A DNA stretch of 64,000 nt from Enterococcus_D sp050529585 (GCF_050529585.1 NZ_CP172882.1:2294001-2358000); one strand, 5' to 3'. Numbered from the stretch's first letter, positions 47,649-56,990 are shown. The notes: generated by a model from the sequence alone, not told the origin. Numbers and translations are program-made.

Positions 47649-49175
47649 ATGATGGAAAAAAAGGTACTGTTTACAATCTTTGGCGGAACAGGCGATTTGG
47701 CCCAACGCAAATTATATCCTTCCTTGTTTCGATTATACAAAAAAGGCGATCTACAAGAGGACTTTGCTGTAATCGGAACTGCACGCCGTCCATGGTCGGA
47801 TGAACATTACCGTGAAGTAGTGCTAGATACGATCAAAACTTTGGTTGATGACCAAGAACAAGCAGAAACATTTGCTTCTCACTTCTATTATCAATCCCAT
47901 GATGTAACCGATACAAGCCACTATGATTCATTGAAAAACTTAGCAGACAAATTAGATAAACAATACCATTTAGCTGGCAATCAGCTGTTTTATCTAGCCA
48001 TGTCCCCTAACTTTTTCGGCACGATCGTCTCTCACTTAAAATCACAAGGGATGTTAGACACCAAAGGCTATCATCGAGTGATTATCGAAAAACCCTTTGG
48101 CAGCGATTATGCCTCTGCCAAAGAACTCAATGAAGAAATCAATACTGTATTTGCTGAACATGAGATTTATCGTATCGACCACTATTTAGGCAAAGAAATG
48201 ATTCAAAACATCTCAGCAATCCGTTTTGCCAATAATATTTTTGCTTCGATGTGGAATAATCGTTATATCGACAATGTTCAAATCAATATTGCAGAAAACC
48301 TAGGCGTAGAAGAACGGGGCGGCTATTATGACAAGAGCGGTGCCTTGAAAGATATGGTTCAAAATCATATTTTACAAATTCTGTCATTGCTTGCGATGGA
48401 ACCGCCGGTTGCCTTTTCTGAAAAAGAATTGCGTACCGAAAAAATCAAAGCTTTAAATGCTATCCGTATTTATTCCGAAGAAGAGGTCAAAAGCCACTTT
48501 GTTCGCGGTCAATATGCCAAAGGCCAACTAGAAGACAAAACATTCATTGGCTATCGCGAAGAAGCCAACGTCGAGGAAGAATCCCCTACTGAAACATTTG
48601 TCGTAGGAAAATTCCTGATTGATAATTTTCGTTGGTCTGGCGTTCCTTTCTATATTCGAACTGGCAAACGCTTGACTGAAAAAGGAACCCGCATCAACAT
48701 TGTCTTCAAACAAGTCCCTGTCAATGTCTTCAAACAAGACTTAAATGAAGCACAAAACAATGAGAACTTGGCACCAAATGTTTTAACGATTTATATCCAA
48801 CCAACGGAAGGATTTTCATTGTCCTTGAACGGCAAAGAAATCGGTCAAGGTTTTGAAACCATCCCAGTCAAATTGGATTACCGCAACAGTACCGAAATCG
48901 TCGAAAATACACCGGAAGCCTATGAAAAATTAATGCTAGATGCCTTAAACGGAGACGGTACCAACTTCACCCACTGGGATGAAGTGGCGCAATCATGGCG
49001 TATCGTTGATGTCATTCGGCATGCTTGGGACCAAGAAACCCCTGATTTTCCAAATTACGCTGCAGGAACAATGGGACCGCAAGCGGCTTACGATTTGTTA
49101 GCTGCTGATGGTTTTGAATGGATCTGGCGCCCAGATGAATGGTACCGAGAACGGAACCTATTATCAGATAAATAA
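47649..49175 (+). CDS. zwf: Glucose-6-phosphate 1-dehydrogenase
   Basis: 508 residues. It oxidises glucose 6-phosphate with NADP to start the pentose phosphate pathway. Motifs: FTIFGGTGDLAQRKLYPSLF (nucleotide binding), VIIEKPFGSDYASAKE, the active-site RIDHYLGKEMIQN, and FYIRTGKRL. AAGGAG precedes two adjacent ATGs (47649 and 47652); a GTG at 47643 is too close. It ends with a strong terminator. Confidence 0.97.
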   Translation: MMEKKVLFTIFGGTGDLAQRKLYPSLFRLYKKGDLQEDFAVIGTARRPWSDEHYREVVLDTIKTLVDDQEQAETFASHFYYQSHDVTDTSHYDSLKNLADKLDKQYHLAGNQLFYLAMSPNFFGTIVSHLKSQGMLDTKGYHRVIIEKPFGSDYASAKELNEEINTVFAEHEIYRIDHYLGKEMIQNISAIRFANNIFASMWNNRYIDNVQINIAENLGVEERGGYYDKSGALKDMVQNHILQILSLLAMEPPVAFSEKELRTEKIKALNAIRIYSEEEVKSHFVRGQYAKGQLEDKTFIGYREEANVEEESPTETFVVGKFLIDNFRWSGVPFYIRTGKRLTEKGTRINIVFKQVPVNVFKQDLNEAQNNENLAPNVLTIYIQPTEGFSLSLNGKEIGQGFETIPVKLDYRNSTEIVENTPEAYEKLMLDALNGDGTNFTHWDEVAQSWRIVDVIRHAWDQETPDFPNYAAGTMGPQAAYDLLAADGFEWIWRPDEWYRERNLLSDK

Positions 49176-49180
49176 GCAAA

Positions 49181-49218
49181 CGACCAATTGGATGGCTAAA
49201 AAAACAGCCAATTGGTCG
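49181..49218 (+). terminator. zwf terminator
   Basis: CGACCAATTGG and CCAATTGGTCG pair around a 16-base loop and are followed by TTTTT. Confidence 0.85.
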
Positions 49219-49277
49219 TTTTTATTTTGCTGATTTTTTGTATAATTGAAAGAACAAGTCTACTAAGGAGGAGCGCT

Positions 49278-50066
49278 ATGCATCAAGTACTGACGATTGC
49301 CGGCTTGGATAGTCTAGCTGGCGGCGGCGCAACCGCTGATATCAAAACATTTGAAGAATTCAATGTTTTTGGTCACATCCTGTTGACATCCGTTGTCGCC
49401 ATTGATCATCCCATATTATTTCACGACTTACCCCTGTCTGTTATCCAAGCACAACTGGACTCACTAAAAAAGGCGGTTGATTTTTCTGCCATCAAAATCG
49501 GTTTGATCCATCAAATACCAGCCATTCATGTCATCAGAGATTTTTTAGCCAACAGTCAGTGCCCAGTTGTTTTAGACCCGGTACTTGCTTTTAAAGAAGG
49601 AGATACTCAGTTTAATCAAGCATATCAAGCAGGGCTGATTTCCCTCTTTCCATACAGCACGTTGGTCACCCCTAACCTAGAAGAAGCCCAACAATTGGCT
49701 GGTATGACGATTGCCTCGGTCGAAGAGATGAAACAAGCAGCAAAAAAAATCAGTGCTCTAGGTGCCAAACAAGTACTGATAAAAGGCGGTAGTCGCATAA
49801 CTGGCGATTTTGCCTATGATGTATTGTATCATCAAGGGAAATTTACCATTTTGAAAGCACCAAAAAGTACCGCATCAACTACCAATGGTGCTGGTTGCAC
49901 TTTGTCAGCAGCCATCGCAGCTTTGTTAGCGCAAGAATGTCATCTAGAAGAAGCGGTCCAAAAAGCCAAAGCCTTTGTTTTAGCAGGTATTGAACATGGC
50001 ATTCCCTTAAAAAACCAAGCAGGCAACGTCAATCAACTGGCCTATTTTAGAAAGGATGTCCTATAA
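49278..50066 (+). CDS. Hydroxymethylpyrimidine/pyridoxine kinase (ThiD/PdxK family)
   Basis: 262 residues: MHQVLTIAGLDSLAGGGATA (substrate and ATP-binding start), VVLDPVLAFKEGD, LVTPNLEEAQQLAGM and the catalytic STTNGAGCTLSAAIAALLA (GAGC in place of the usual GTGC). It phosphorylates hydroxymethylpyrimidine for thiamine or pyridoxal-type vitamers for B6. The next gene is a vitamin ECF-transporter subunit sharing one base, so the pair is a vitamin salvage unit; which vitamin is open. AAGGAGG precedes the ATG at 49278. Confidence 0.88.
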   Translation: MHQVLTIAGLDSLAGGGATADIKTFEEFNVFGHILLTSVVAIDHPILFHDLPLSVIQAQLDSLKKAVDFSAIKIGLIHQIPAIHVIRDFLANSQCPVVLDPVLAFKEGDTQFNQAYQAGLISLFPYSTLVTPNLEEAQQLAGMTIASVEEMKQAAKKISALGAKQVLIKGGSRITGDFAYDVLYHQGKFTILKAPKSTASTTNGAGCTLSAAIAALLAQECHLEEAVQKAKAFVLAGIEHGIPLKNQAGNVNQLAYFRKDVL

Positions 50067-50545
50067 TGAAAGTCAAACAAATCACGATGATTGCAATGCT
50101 CACCGCATTGACTACCGCACTTTCACTGGTCTTTATTATTCCAGTTCCACAAACCAAAGGCTTTGTCACATTATGTGAAACTGGCATTTATGCTGCAGCC
50201 CTTTTATTTGGGCCAACCGCTGGGGCTTTCGTAGGCGGATTGAGTGGCGGCATGATCGATTTGTTGTCAGGCTATCCGGAATGGGCTGTTTTTTCAATTT
50301 TGATCCATGGCCTACAAGGATGGTTAGTTGGCCGCTTGGCGCATCGACCAACTTTGGCTGTGACCCTCGGCAGCTTGACCATGATTATCGGCTACGCCGC
50401 TGCCACTTTGCTGCTTTTTGGCTGGGGCGCTGGCATCGCATCGATTCCAGGCAACCTGATCCAAACGATTTTTGGCAGTATCGTCGCATTGCCTTTGGTG
50501 CAGGCGTTGCGTCGCACCAACAAATTTCCTATGAATGAGAGATGA
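50066..50545 (+). CDS. ECF transporter S component
   Basis: 159 residues with about five to six membrane helices: KQITMIAMLTALTTALSLVF, GIYAAALLFGPTAGAFVGGL, IIGYAAATLLLFGWGAG and an N-terminal AxxxA-type helix that would contact the EcfT module. It binds one vitamin precursor and shares the energizing module encoded elsewhere. Its A-sharing overlap with the kinase gene suggests that it imports the kinase's substrate, pyridoxine or hydroxymethylpyrimidine. Confidence 0.88.
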   Translation: MKVKQITMIAMLTALTTALSLVFIIPVPQTKGFVTLCETGIYAAALLFGPTAGAFVGGLSGGMIDLLSGYPEWAVFSILIHGLQGWLVGRLAHRPTLAVTLGSLTMIIGYAAATLLLFGWGAGIASIPGNLIQTIFGSIVALPLVQALRRTNKFPMNER

Positions 50546-50551
50546 TTGAAC

Positions 50552-51100
50552 ATGATAGCAGCAGATACATTACGCAAAGATTTACAAACGATCGTCAATG
50601 AGGTGATCACCACTGCCCATCTCAAAGAAAACGAACTGTTCGTTTTAGGCTGTTCCACTAGCGAAGTCGTCGGTGGTTTGATTGGCAAAAATTCCAGCCA
50701 AGAAACAGGGGAATTGATTGTCAAAACGATCCTTGAAGTATTGAAACCTAAGGGCATTCGTTTGGCAGTTCAAGGATGCGAACATCTAAACCGAGCATTA
50801 GTGGTTGAGCAATCTACAGCAGATCGCTATCAATTAGAGGAAGTCGCTGTCATTCCGGCGCTTCATGCTGGTGGTGCCTGTTCCGTTGCAGCCTTTAAAT
50901 TATACGATGAACCAGTGGAAGTAGAACATATCGTAGCCAAAGCAGGCATCGACATTGGTGATACTGCAATCGGTATGCATGTCAAACACGTACAGATACC
51001 GATTCGGCCAAGCATTCAAACATTGGGTGGCGCCCATGTGACCGCACTAGGATCACGGCCAAAATATATTGGTGGGCCACGGGCTACTTATTCAGAATAA
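50552..51100 (+). CDS. TIGR01440/DUF436 family protein
   Basis: 182 residues reading MIAADTLRKDLQTIVNEVIT with LFVLGCSTSEVVGGLIGKNS, VQGCEHLNRALVVE and GIDIGDTAIGMHVKHV, the conserved blocks of TIGR01440. The function is unknown. It starts a few bases after the ECF gene (ATG at 50552; an overlapping TTG at 50546 is possible), so it belongs to the same operon. A terminator follows. Confidence 0.9.
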   Translation: MIAADTLRKDLQTIVNEVITTAHLKENELFVLGCSTSEVVGGLIGKNSSQETGELIVKTILEVLKPKGIRLAVQGCEHLNRALVVEQSTADRYQLEEVAVIPALHAGGACSVAAFKLYDEPVEVEHIVAKAGIDIGDTAIGMHVKHVQIPIRPSIQTLGGAHVTALGSRPKYIGGPRATYSE

Positions 51101-51137
51101 ATTTATGGGTCATCCTCTTTCTTCATGACCTTACTTC

Positions 51138-51164
51138 AAAGCATGCTGCGGCATGCTTTTTTTT
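51138..51164 (+). terminator. Terminator before the vanC cluster
   Basis: AAAGCATGC and GCATGCTTT pair around TGCG, followed by TTTTT. It isolates the vanC operon from the upstream vitamin operon. Confidence 0.88.
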
Positions 51165-51285
51165 AGCACTTTACGCCCCCGATCATGATCGACCTACTGC
51201 ATCGCATTCACCCCTTTCCAGTCCTTTCATTCTTTCCACCGTCATAAATTTGTCATTATTTCTTCAGAAAAAGAGGAGAAAATTG

Positions 51286-51301
51286 CGTGCAAACCCGCAC
51301 G
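51286..51301 (+). promoter_or_regulatory. Dyad in the vanC leader, possible VanR site
   Basis: CGTGC and GCACG flank AAACCC, 65 bases before vanC. A weak extended -10 (TGCTACACT, 51319-51327) and TAATAC (51333) lie after it. The 200-base gap 51165-51365 has no gene; promoter assignment is tentative. Confidence 0.4.
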
Positions 51302-51365
51302 AATCCCTTTAAAATGCTTGCTACACTATCTGTAATACAAGTAAGCAACGAAAGGAAGCAAGAAA

Positions 51366-52412
51366 ATGAAAAAAATAGCAGTTATTTTTGGCGGCAATTC
51401 ACCCGAATATGCGGTTTCCCTCTCTTCAGCAGTTAGCGTCATCAAATCACTTGATCCTTCTATTTATGAAATCAGCATGATCGGTATCGCACCTACCACA
51501 ATCGATTGGTATTTATATCAAGGAGATGTCACACATTTGCAAACAGATACATGGTTAGCAGATACTGAAAATCATCAAAAGATCTTACCGCTTTTTGAAG
51601 GAGAAGGTTTTTGGTTAACCAAAGATCAACAGAGATTGGTGCCTGACGTTTTGTTTCCTATCCTCCACGGGAAATACGGGGAAGACGGCTGTATCCAAGG
51701 ATTGTTTGAGCTGATGAAACGCCCTTATGTAGGCTGTGGTGTAGCAGCATCCGCACTATGTATGAACAAATGGCTGCTCCATCAAGCTGCCTCGGCACTT
51801 GGGATCGAGAGTGCCCCCTCTTTGTTGATCACCAATCAAGCAAAACAACAAAAACAAATCAACGCTTTTATTCAGACCCATGGGTTTCCAGTGTTTATCA
51901 AACCAAATGAAGCGGGTTCTTCAAAAGGCATTGCGAAAATCACTGACCCTACTGCACTCGATCAGGCATTTGCAGAAGCGTTTACCTATGGAGCAGCTGT
52001 TTTATTACAAAAAAGCATTGCAGGCACTGAGATTGGTTGTGGTATTTTAGGCAATGAGGAATTGGTCGTCGGTGCATTAGACGCGATTTCATTAAAAACT
52101 GGCTTTTTTGATTTTGAAGAAAAATATCAATTATTGCATGCAAAAATTACCGTTCCTGCGCCATTGCCCGCTACTATTGACACCAAGATCAAAGAACAAG
52201 CTCGTCTGCTTTATCATAATCTCGGACTAAAAGGATTGGCTAGAATCGATTTTTTTGTCACCGCTCAAGGCGCTATCTATTTGAACGAAATCAATACGAT
52301 GCCAGGCTTTACAGCCCATTCACGCTATCCGGCAATGATGGCCGAAGTTGGATTGCCTTATGAAGAATTACTCAAAAAATTGCTTGATTTAGCGCAGGAG
52401 GAGATAAAATGA
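51366..52412 (+). CDS. vanC: D-Alanine:D-serine ligase VanC
   Basis: 348 residues of the D-Ala ligase ATP-grasp family, reading MKKIAVIFGGNSPEYAVSLS. The motif FDFEEKYQLL is the D-Ser-type omega loop of VanC/VanE ligases; HGKYGEDGCIQGLFELM, KPNEAGSSKGIAKI and LNEINTMPGFTAHSRYP are ATP-grasp blocks. It makes D-Ala-D-Ser, so cell wall precursors end in D-Ser and bind vancomycin weakly. Length and sequence are nearer to VanC2/3 (350 residues, from memory) than to VanC1 (343), with many differences. AAAGGAAGCAAG precedes the ATG. It overlaps vanXYC by 4 bases. Confidence 0.96.
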   Translation: MKKIAVIFGGNSPEYAVSLSSAVSVIKSLDPSIYEISMIGIAPTTIDWYLYQGDVTHLQTDTWLADTENHQKILPLFEGEGFWLTKDQQRLVPDVLFPILHGKYGEDGCIQGLFELMKRPYVGCGVAASALCMNKWLLHQAASALGIESAPSLLITNQAKQQKQINAFIQTHGFPVFIKPNEAGSSKGIAKITDPTALDQAFAEAFTYGAAVLLQKSIAGTEIGCGILGNEELVVGALDAISLKTGFFDFEEKYQLLHAKITVPAPLPATIDTKIKEQARLLYHNLGLKGLARIDFFVTAQGAIYLNEINTMPGFTAHSRYPAMMAEVGLPYEELLKKLLDLAQEEIK

Positions 52413-52981
52413 AGACTTACTTGCAGTTGATCAGTAAAGATTATCCGTTAAACAAAAAACAAACACCCCCTCACCTAGTATTGGCAAAATTTACTGACCA
52501 CGATGTCTACTTACAACCAGAAGTTGCCAAACAATGGGAACAGCTCGTTCAGGTTTTACACCTTGAAGAAGAAATCTGTTTGTTGGATGGCTATCGCACA
52601 GAAAAAGAGCAACGGCGTTTATGGGATTACTCTATCAAAGAAAATGGACTGGCGTACACCAAACAATTTGTTGCATTGCCTAATTGCAGTGAACATCAAT
52701 CGGGGTTAGCGATCGATGTCGGCTTGAAAGGAAACCAAGAAGACCTGATCTGTCCACGCTTTCGCGATAGTCCAGCCGCTGACATCTTTACGCAGCACAT
52801 GATGGATTATGGGTTTATTTTACGCTATCCACAGGATAAACAAGCGATCACCGGGATAGGTTATGAACCTTGGCATTTTCGCTATGTCGGTCTGCCACAT
52901 AGCCAAATCATTGCGCATCAAGGTTGGACATTGGAGGAATATCACCAATATCTGGAACAAATAACGAGATATTTGGCATGA
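52409..52981 (+). CDS. vanXYC: D,D-dipeptidase/D,D-carboxypeptidase VanXYC
   Basis: 190 residues of the M15B family. It cleaves D-Ala-D-Ala and removes the terminal D-Ala of UDP-MurNAc-pentapeptide, so only D-Ala-D-Ser precursors remain. Zinc ligands: His and Asp in SEHQSGLAIDV and His in YEPWHFRYVG (with the catalytic Glu). Overlaps vanC and vanT by 4 bases each, showing tight translational coupling. Confidence 0.95.
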   Translation: MKTYLQLISKDYPLNKKQTPPHLVLAKFTDHDVYLQPEVAKQWEQLVQVLHLEEEICLLDGYRTEKEQRRLWDYSIKENGLAYTKQFVALPNCSEHQSGLAIDVGLKGNQEDLICPRFRDSPAADIFTQHMMDYGFILRYPQDKQAITGIGYEPWHFRYVGLPHSQIIAHQGWTLEEYHQYLEQITRYLA

Positions 52982-55080
52982 AAAAGAATCAAGGAATCGA
53001 TCAATTTCGCGTGATTTTAGCGATGATGGTCATAGCGATCCATTGTCTGCCCTTACATGACATTTGGCCGGATGGCGATCTACTCATCACACTGACCCTA
53101 TTTCGAATCGCTGTACCCTTCTTTTTTATGATCAGCGGCTATTATGTATTTAGCGATTTAGCAACTGAAAATCGATACCCTGCGCGAAGAAAAATTTTGA
53201 TTTTTATCAGAAAACAATGTCACGTTTATTTTTGGGCAATACTTATTTTCTTACCATTATCTCTATACAGTCAGATGATTCGGGCTGACCTCTCCATAGG
53301 TGATTTTTTTCATATGCTGTTCGTCAACGGCACACTTTATCATCTGTGGTATTTTCCTGCACTGATTTTAGGCAGTTTATTGATGATGGTGCTGTTGATG
53401 TGGCTTCCATTCAAAGGTGTTTTCCTGATATGTATAAGTCTATATGTCATAGGATTAGGCGGGGACAGCTGGTATGGACTGATTGATCAACATCCGATTT
53501 CTCCTATCTACCCAGCCATTTTCCAATGGTTAGGCGGCACCCGAAATGGATTATTCTTTACGCCGATGTTTCTGCTGTTAGGTATTATCGCAAAAAAGAA
53601 TCGCACCCACCAATGGGTGACCAGCAACTTTTTCTATTTGAGCATCAGTCTGCTATGTCTGTTATTCGAAAGTTATTTTTTGCATCATTTCAGCACTCCC
53701 AAACATGATAGTATGTATTTCTTTTTACCGTTTGTCATGTTTTTCTTATTTCCGATCATCCAACAATGGCGGCCGCGAATGATTTGGAAAGAGCCAAGAA
53801 AATGTTCCTTATGGTTGTATTTACTGCATCCATATGCAATTGCAGTGACACATTATCTCAGTCGAAAAATCATCTTGCTGCAAAACAATTTGTTGAACTA
53901 TTTCGTGGTGATAAGCCTAACTTTTGTTTTAGTCCACTGCTTGTTGCTGCTGCATAAACGGCTGCAACCCTCAGAAAGAAACAGACTCCGAGCAAAAAGA
54001 GCGGTCAAAGAACTTTCAGTTTCAGCACTTTTGCATAATTTAGCAGCAATCAAACAAGTCATTGATCCCCAGACAAAAATCATGGCAGTCGTAAAGGCCA
54101 ATGCTTATGGATGCGATGCAGAGACTATGGCTAAGGTTTTAGAAACAGCTGGTGTTGATTTTTTTGCTGTGGCGACTATTGATGAAGCCATCGCATTAAG
54201 AAAGAGCGGCACACAAAGTCAACTATTGATATTAGGCTATACTTCACCTGAGCGTATCAACGAGATCAAACACTATTCTTTGACCCAAACGATTGTCAGT
54301 GAAGCACATGCACAGGCGTTAGCCCAAAAAAATGTGTCTATCGAATGTCATTTGGCGATCGATACGGGAATGCATCGTTTAGGGGTCAACCCTGATCCCA
54401 AAACGATATCAGCCATTTACAAGCTACCCACACTTGCAATTAGTGGTATCTTTTCACATCTTGGCTCCGCTGATCAGTTGGATACGAATAGTATCGATCG
54501 GACAAAAAAACAAATCGCTTGTTTTGATGCACTTCTTACTGTTCTTCGCAAAAAAAATATCAGCTATGGCATAACCCATCTCCAAAGCAGTTACGGCATT
54601 CTAAATTATCCTGAAAAGAAGTATGACTATGTACGTCCCGGCATTCTCTTGACAGGTTCATTAAGTCTGCCTGATCAACCAACAAAAAGACACCTAGAAT
54701 TGCAACCCGTTTTGACTATCAAAGCCCAACTGATTGCGAAGAAAACCATTCCTGCAGGAGAAGCTATCGGCTATGGTTTATCCTCAATCAACCAGCAGCC
54801 GACAACGATTGGAATCGTCAGCATCGGTTATGCAGATGGACTGCCTCGTGGGCTGTCTTCTCTTGACTTTGCCCTTGTATATCAAGAGAAAGTTTTACCA
54901 CAAATTGGGCTGATCTGCATGGATATGCTGATTATCGATCTAACCAATCATCCAGATATTGCCATTGAAAGTCAGCTAACGGTCATCACAGATTGGGCCG
55001 CCACAGCCAAACAAGCACAGACGATTTCAAATGACCTTCTTAGTCGTTTGGGCTCGAGGTTGACCGCAATTTCTCGTTAG
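52978..55080 (+). CDS. vanT: Membrane-bound serine racemase VanT
   Basis: 700 residues in two halves. The first about 340 residues have ten or so membrane helices of the acyltransferase-3 type (MKKNQGIDQFRVILAMMVIA, FFFMISGYYVF) and may take up L-Ser. The second half is an alanine-racemase-like PLP enzyme with Lys373 in MAVVKANAYGCD, GMHRLGVNPDPK, YGILNYPEKKYDYVRPGI and IGYADGLPRGL, which makes D-Ser for VanC. The ATG at 52978 overlaps the vanXYC stop. Length equals VanT of E. gallinarum (698) closely. Confidence 0.95.
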   Translation: MKKNQGIDQFRVILAMMVIAIHCLPLHDIWPDGDLLITLTLFRIAVPFFFMISGYYVFSDLATENRYPARRKILIFIRKQCHVYFWAILIFLPLSLYSQMIRADLSIGDFFHMLFVNGTLYHLWYFPALILGSLLMMVLLMWLPFKGVFLICISLYVIGLGGDSWYGLIDQHPISPIYPAIFQWLGGTRNGLFFTPMFLLLGIIAKKNRTHQWVTSNFFYLSISLLCLLFESYFLHHFSTPKHDSMYFFLPFVMFFLFPIIQQWRPRMIWKEPRKCSLWLYLLHPYAIAVTHYLSRKIILLQNNLLNYFVVISLTFVLVHCLLLLHKRLQPSERNRLRAKRAVKELSVSALLHNLAAIKQVIDPQTKIMAVVKANAYGCDAETMAKVLETAGVDFFAVATIDEAIALRKSGTQSQLLILGYTSPERINEIKHYSLTQTIVSEAHAQALAQKNVSIECHLAIDTGMHRLGVNPDPKTISAIYKLPTLAISGIFSHLGSADQLDTNSIDRTKKQIACFDALLTVLRKKNISYGITHLQSSYGILNYPEKKYDYVRPGILLTGSLSLPDQPTKRHLELQPVLTIKAQLIAKKTIPAGEAIGYGLSSINQQPTTIGIVSIGYADGLPRGLSSLDFALVYQEKVLPQIGLICMDMLIIDLTNHPDIAIESQLTVITDWAATAKQAQTISNDLLSRLGSRLTAISR

Positions 55081-55165
55081 AAAACGAATGCATAAGTACT
55101 ATGAGTAGGGTATGATGTAGATAAAGCTTTATTTAAAAATGACATGTATAGTTGGAGTGAACCAA

Positions 55166-55861
55166 ATGCCAGAAAAAATAATCGTCGTGGATGATGAGAA
55201 AGAAATTGCTGAGTTAGTTGCTACCTTTCTAAGAAATGAAGGGTTTCAAGTCGACACATTCTATGATGGTGCCAGTGCGTTGATCCACCTAGAAAAAGAA
55301 TCGATCGATGTGGCTGTATTAGATGTGATGTTACCAGATATCGATGGCTTTAAACTACTGCAGCAAATCCGCCAACAGCACTTTTTTCCAGTACTGATGC
55401 TCACCGCCAAAGGAGAAGATATAGACAAAATCACAGGGCTCAGTTTGGGTGCCGATGATTACGTCACCAAACCCTTCAATCCATTGGAGGTCGTTGCTCG
55501 GGTAAAGACGCAATTAAGGCGGTATCAGCGCTATAATCATGCACCGCAACAACAATCGATCGATATCTACGAAAAAGAAGGTTTACTGCTGAAAATCAGC
55601 AGCCATCAGTGTTTTCTTTATAATAAGGAAGTCTTCCTAACGCCTATTGAATTCAAAATTTTACTCTACTTATTTGAACATCAAGGAAATGTTGTGGCCT
55701 CAGAGACCCTTTTTGAAGCTGTTTGGAAAGAAAAATATCTTGATAATAACAATACAGTCATGGCACACGTTGCGCGTTTAAGGGAAAAACTCCAAGAACA
55801 ACCCCGTAAACCAAAGTTTGTCAAAACTGTCTGGGGGGTAGGCTATATTATTGAAAAATAA
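55166..55861 (+). CDS. vanRC: Response regulator VanR of the vanC cluster
   Basis: 231 residues, OmpR type: receiver MPEKIIVVDDEKEIAELVAT with Asp53 in VLDVMLPDIDG and TKPFNP, then a winged helix (LTPIEFKILLYLFEHQGN, VWGVGYIIEK). VanR activates the van operon on phosphorylation by VanS. I chose the ATG at 55166 with TTGGAGTG upstream; the frame from 55139 is longer without support. It overlaps vanS by 11 bases. It lies 85 bases after vanT, in the order known for vanC. Confidence 0.94.
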   Translation: MPEKIIVVDDEKEIAELVATFLRNEGFQVDTFYDGASALIHLEKESIDVAVLDVMLPDIDGFKLLQQIRQQHFFPVLMLTAKGEDIDKITGLSLGADDYVTKPFNPLEVVARVKTQLRRYQRYNHAPQQQSIDIYEKEGLLLKISSHQCFLYNKEVFLTPIEFKILLYLFEHQGNVVASETLFEAVWKEKYLDNNNTVMAHVARLREKLQEQPRKPKFVKTVWGVGYIIEK

Positions 55862-56927
55862 AAGTCCTTTGATTCGCACACTTTTAATGCAATACTTTAT
55901 GACCACCGCAGGTTTGACAGCGATTGCGATCATCATTCCATTCTTGATACGGATTTTCGCGAATGGGCAAATTTGGTACGGTGATGAGCCATTTTATCTA
56001 TTTTATCGCTTACTTGCTAATAATTGGCTGTTTGGACTGATTGTTGTCGTCCTATTTATTTGGGTCTCCACAACCATTTTCTATATGAAAAAAGCGATTG
56101 GTTACTTGGAGGAGACTACGCAAGCCACCAATCAAATGATCAATGAGCCCACAAGACGAATCACTTTGTCACACAACTTGATCTACATTCAAGAAGAACT
56201 AAACCAATTGCGTGAAAAGAATTTATTCGATCAACGGGCAGCCAAAGAGGCTGAGCAGCGTAAAAATGATTTGATTGTTTATCTAGCCCACGATCTGCGC
56301 ACACCTTTAACAAGTGTGATTGGCTATCTGACCCTCCTAAAAGAGGAACCACAACTATCTGCTGCTTTAAAAGCGCGATACACCGATATCGCGCTGGAAA
56401 AGGCTTTGCGTTTGGAATTGCTGATCAATGAATTTTTTGACATCACCCGTTTTAATTTGACAACGATCACTCTGCAAACAGAGACCACCGACTTAAGTTT
56501 GATGCTGGATCAATTAAGTTTTGAATTTCTGCCTTTACTCGCTGAAAAAGCATTGCAATGGCAGCTAGACTTAGAAAAGAATGTACTTGCTACGGTTGAT
56601 ACGGAAAAAATAGCCCGCGTGTTCGATAATCTCATCCGTAATGCGATCAATTATAGTTATCCTGATTCGCTTTTGCAGCTTACATTACGTCAAGAAGAGA
56701 CAATCCTCATTCAATTGACAAATCATGGCAAGACGATTGCTCCCGAAAAACTCGCTTTGATTTTTGAACCTTTCTACCGTATGGATAGCTCACGAGCCAC
56801 AGCGACCGGAGGTACCGGTCTTGGTCTGCCAATCGCAAAAGCGATGGTCGAAGCCATGTCGGGTAAAATCTGGGTGGAAAGCAAAGATGAAACGATCACT
56901 TTTTTTGTTTCACTCCCTCTTTCATAA
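55851..56927 (+). CDS. vanSC: Sensor histidine kinase VanS of the vanC cluster
   Basis: 358 residues: two membrane helices (about 12-32 and 62-82) around a short extracellular loop, a HAMP-like linker, HisKA with His147 in YLAHDLRTPLTSVIGYL, and HATPase motifs NLIRNAINYSYP and GGTGLGLPIAKAM. It starts with a TTG inside the vanR end, with GGGGGGTAGG upstream. It senses glycopeptide action and controls VanR. Whether the pair is inducible or constitutive cannot be read from the sequence. Confidence 0.93.
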   Translation: MKNKSPLIRTLLMQYFMTTAGLTAIAIIIPFLIRIFANGQIWYGDEPFYLFYRLLANNWLFGLIVVVLFIWVSTTIFYMKKAIGYLEETTQATNQMINEPTRRITLSHNLIYIQEELNQLREKNLFDQRAAKEAEQRKNDLIVYLAHDLRTPLTSVIGYLTLLKEEPQLSAALKARYTDIALEKALRLELLINEFFDITRFNLTTITLQTETTDLSLMLDQLSFEFLPLLAEKALQWQLDLEKNVLATVDTEKIARVFDNLIRNAINYSYPDSLLQLTLRQEETILIQLTNHGKTIAPEKLALIFEPFYRMDSSRATATGGTGLGLPIAKAMVEAMSGKIWVESKDETITFFVSLPLS

Positions 56928-56942
56928 AAAAACGAATAAAAC

Positions 56943-56990
56943 CCCACAGCATTTGATTTGTTTTTTAAAGCAGCAAATCAATACTGTGGG
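56943..56990. terminator. Bidirectional terminator between vanS and gltD
   Basis: CCCACAGCATTTGATTTG pairs with CAAATCAATACTGTGGG (one mismatch), followed by TTTCTTTTT on the plus strand. Confidence 0.85.
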
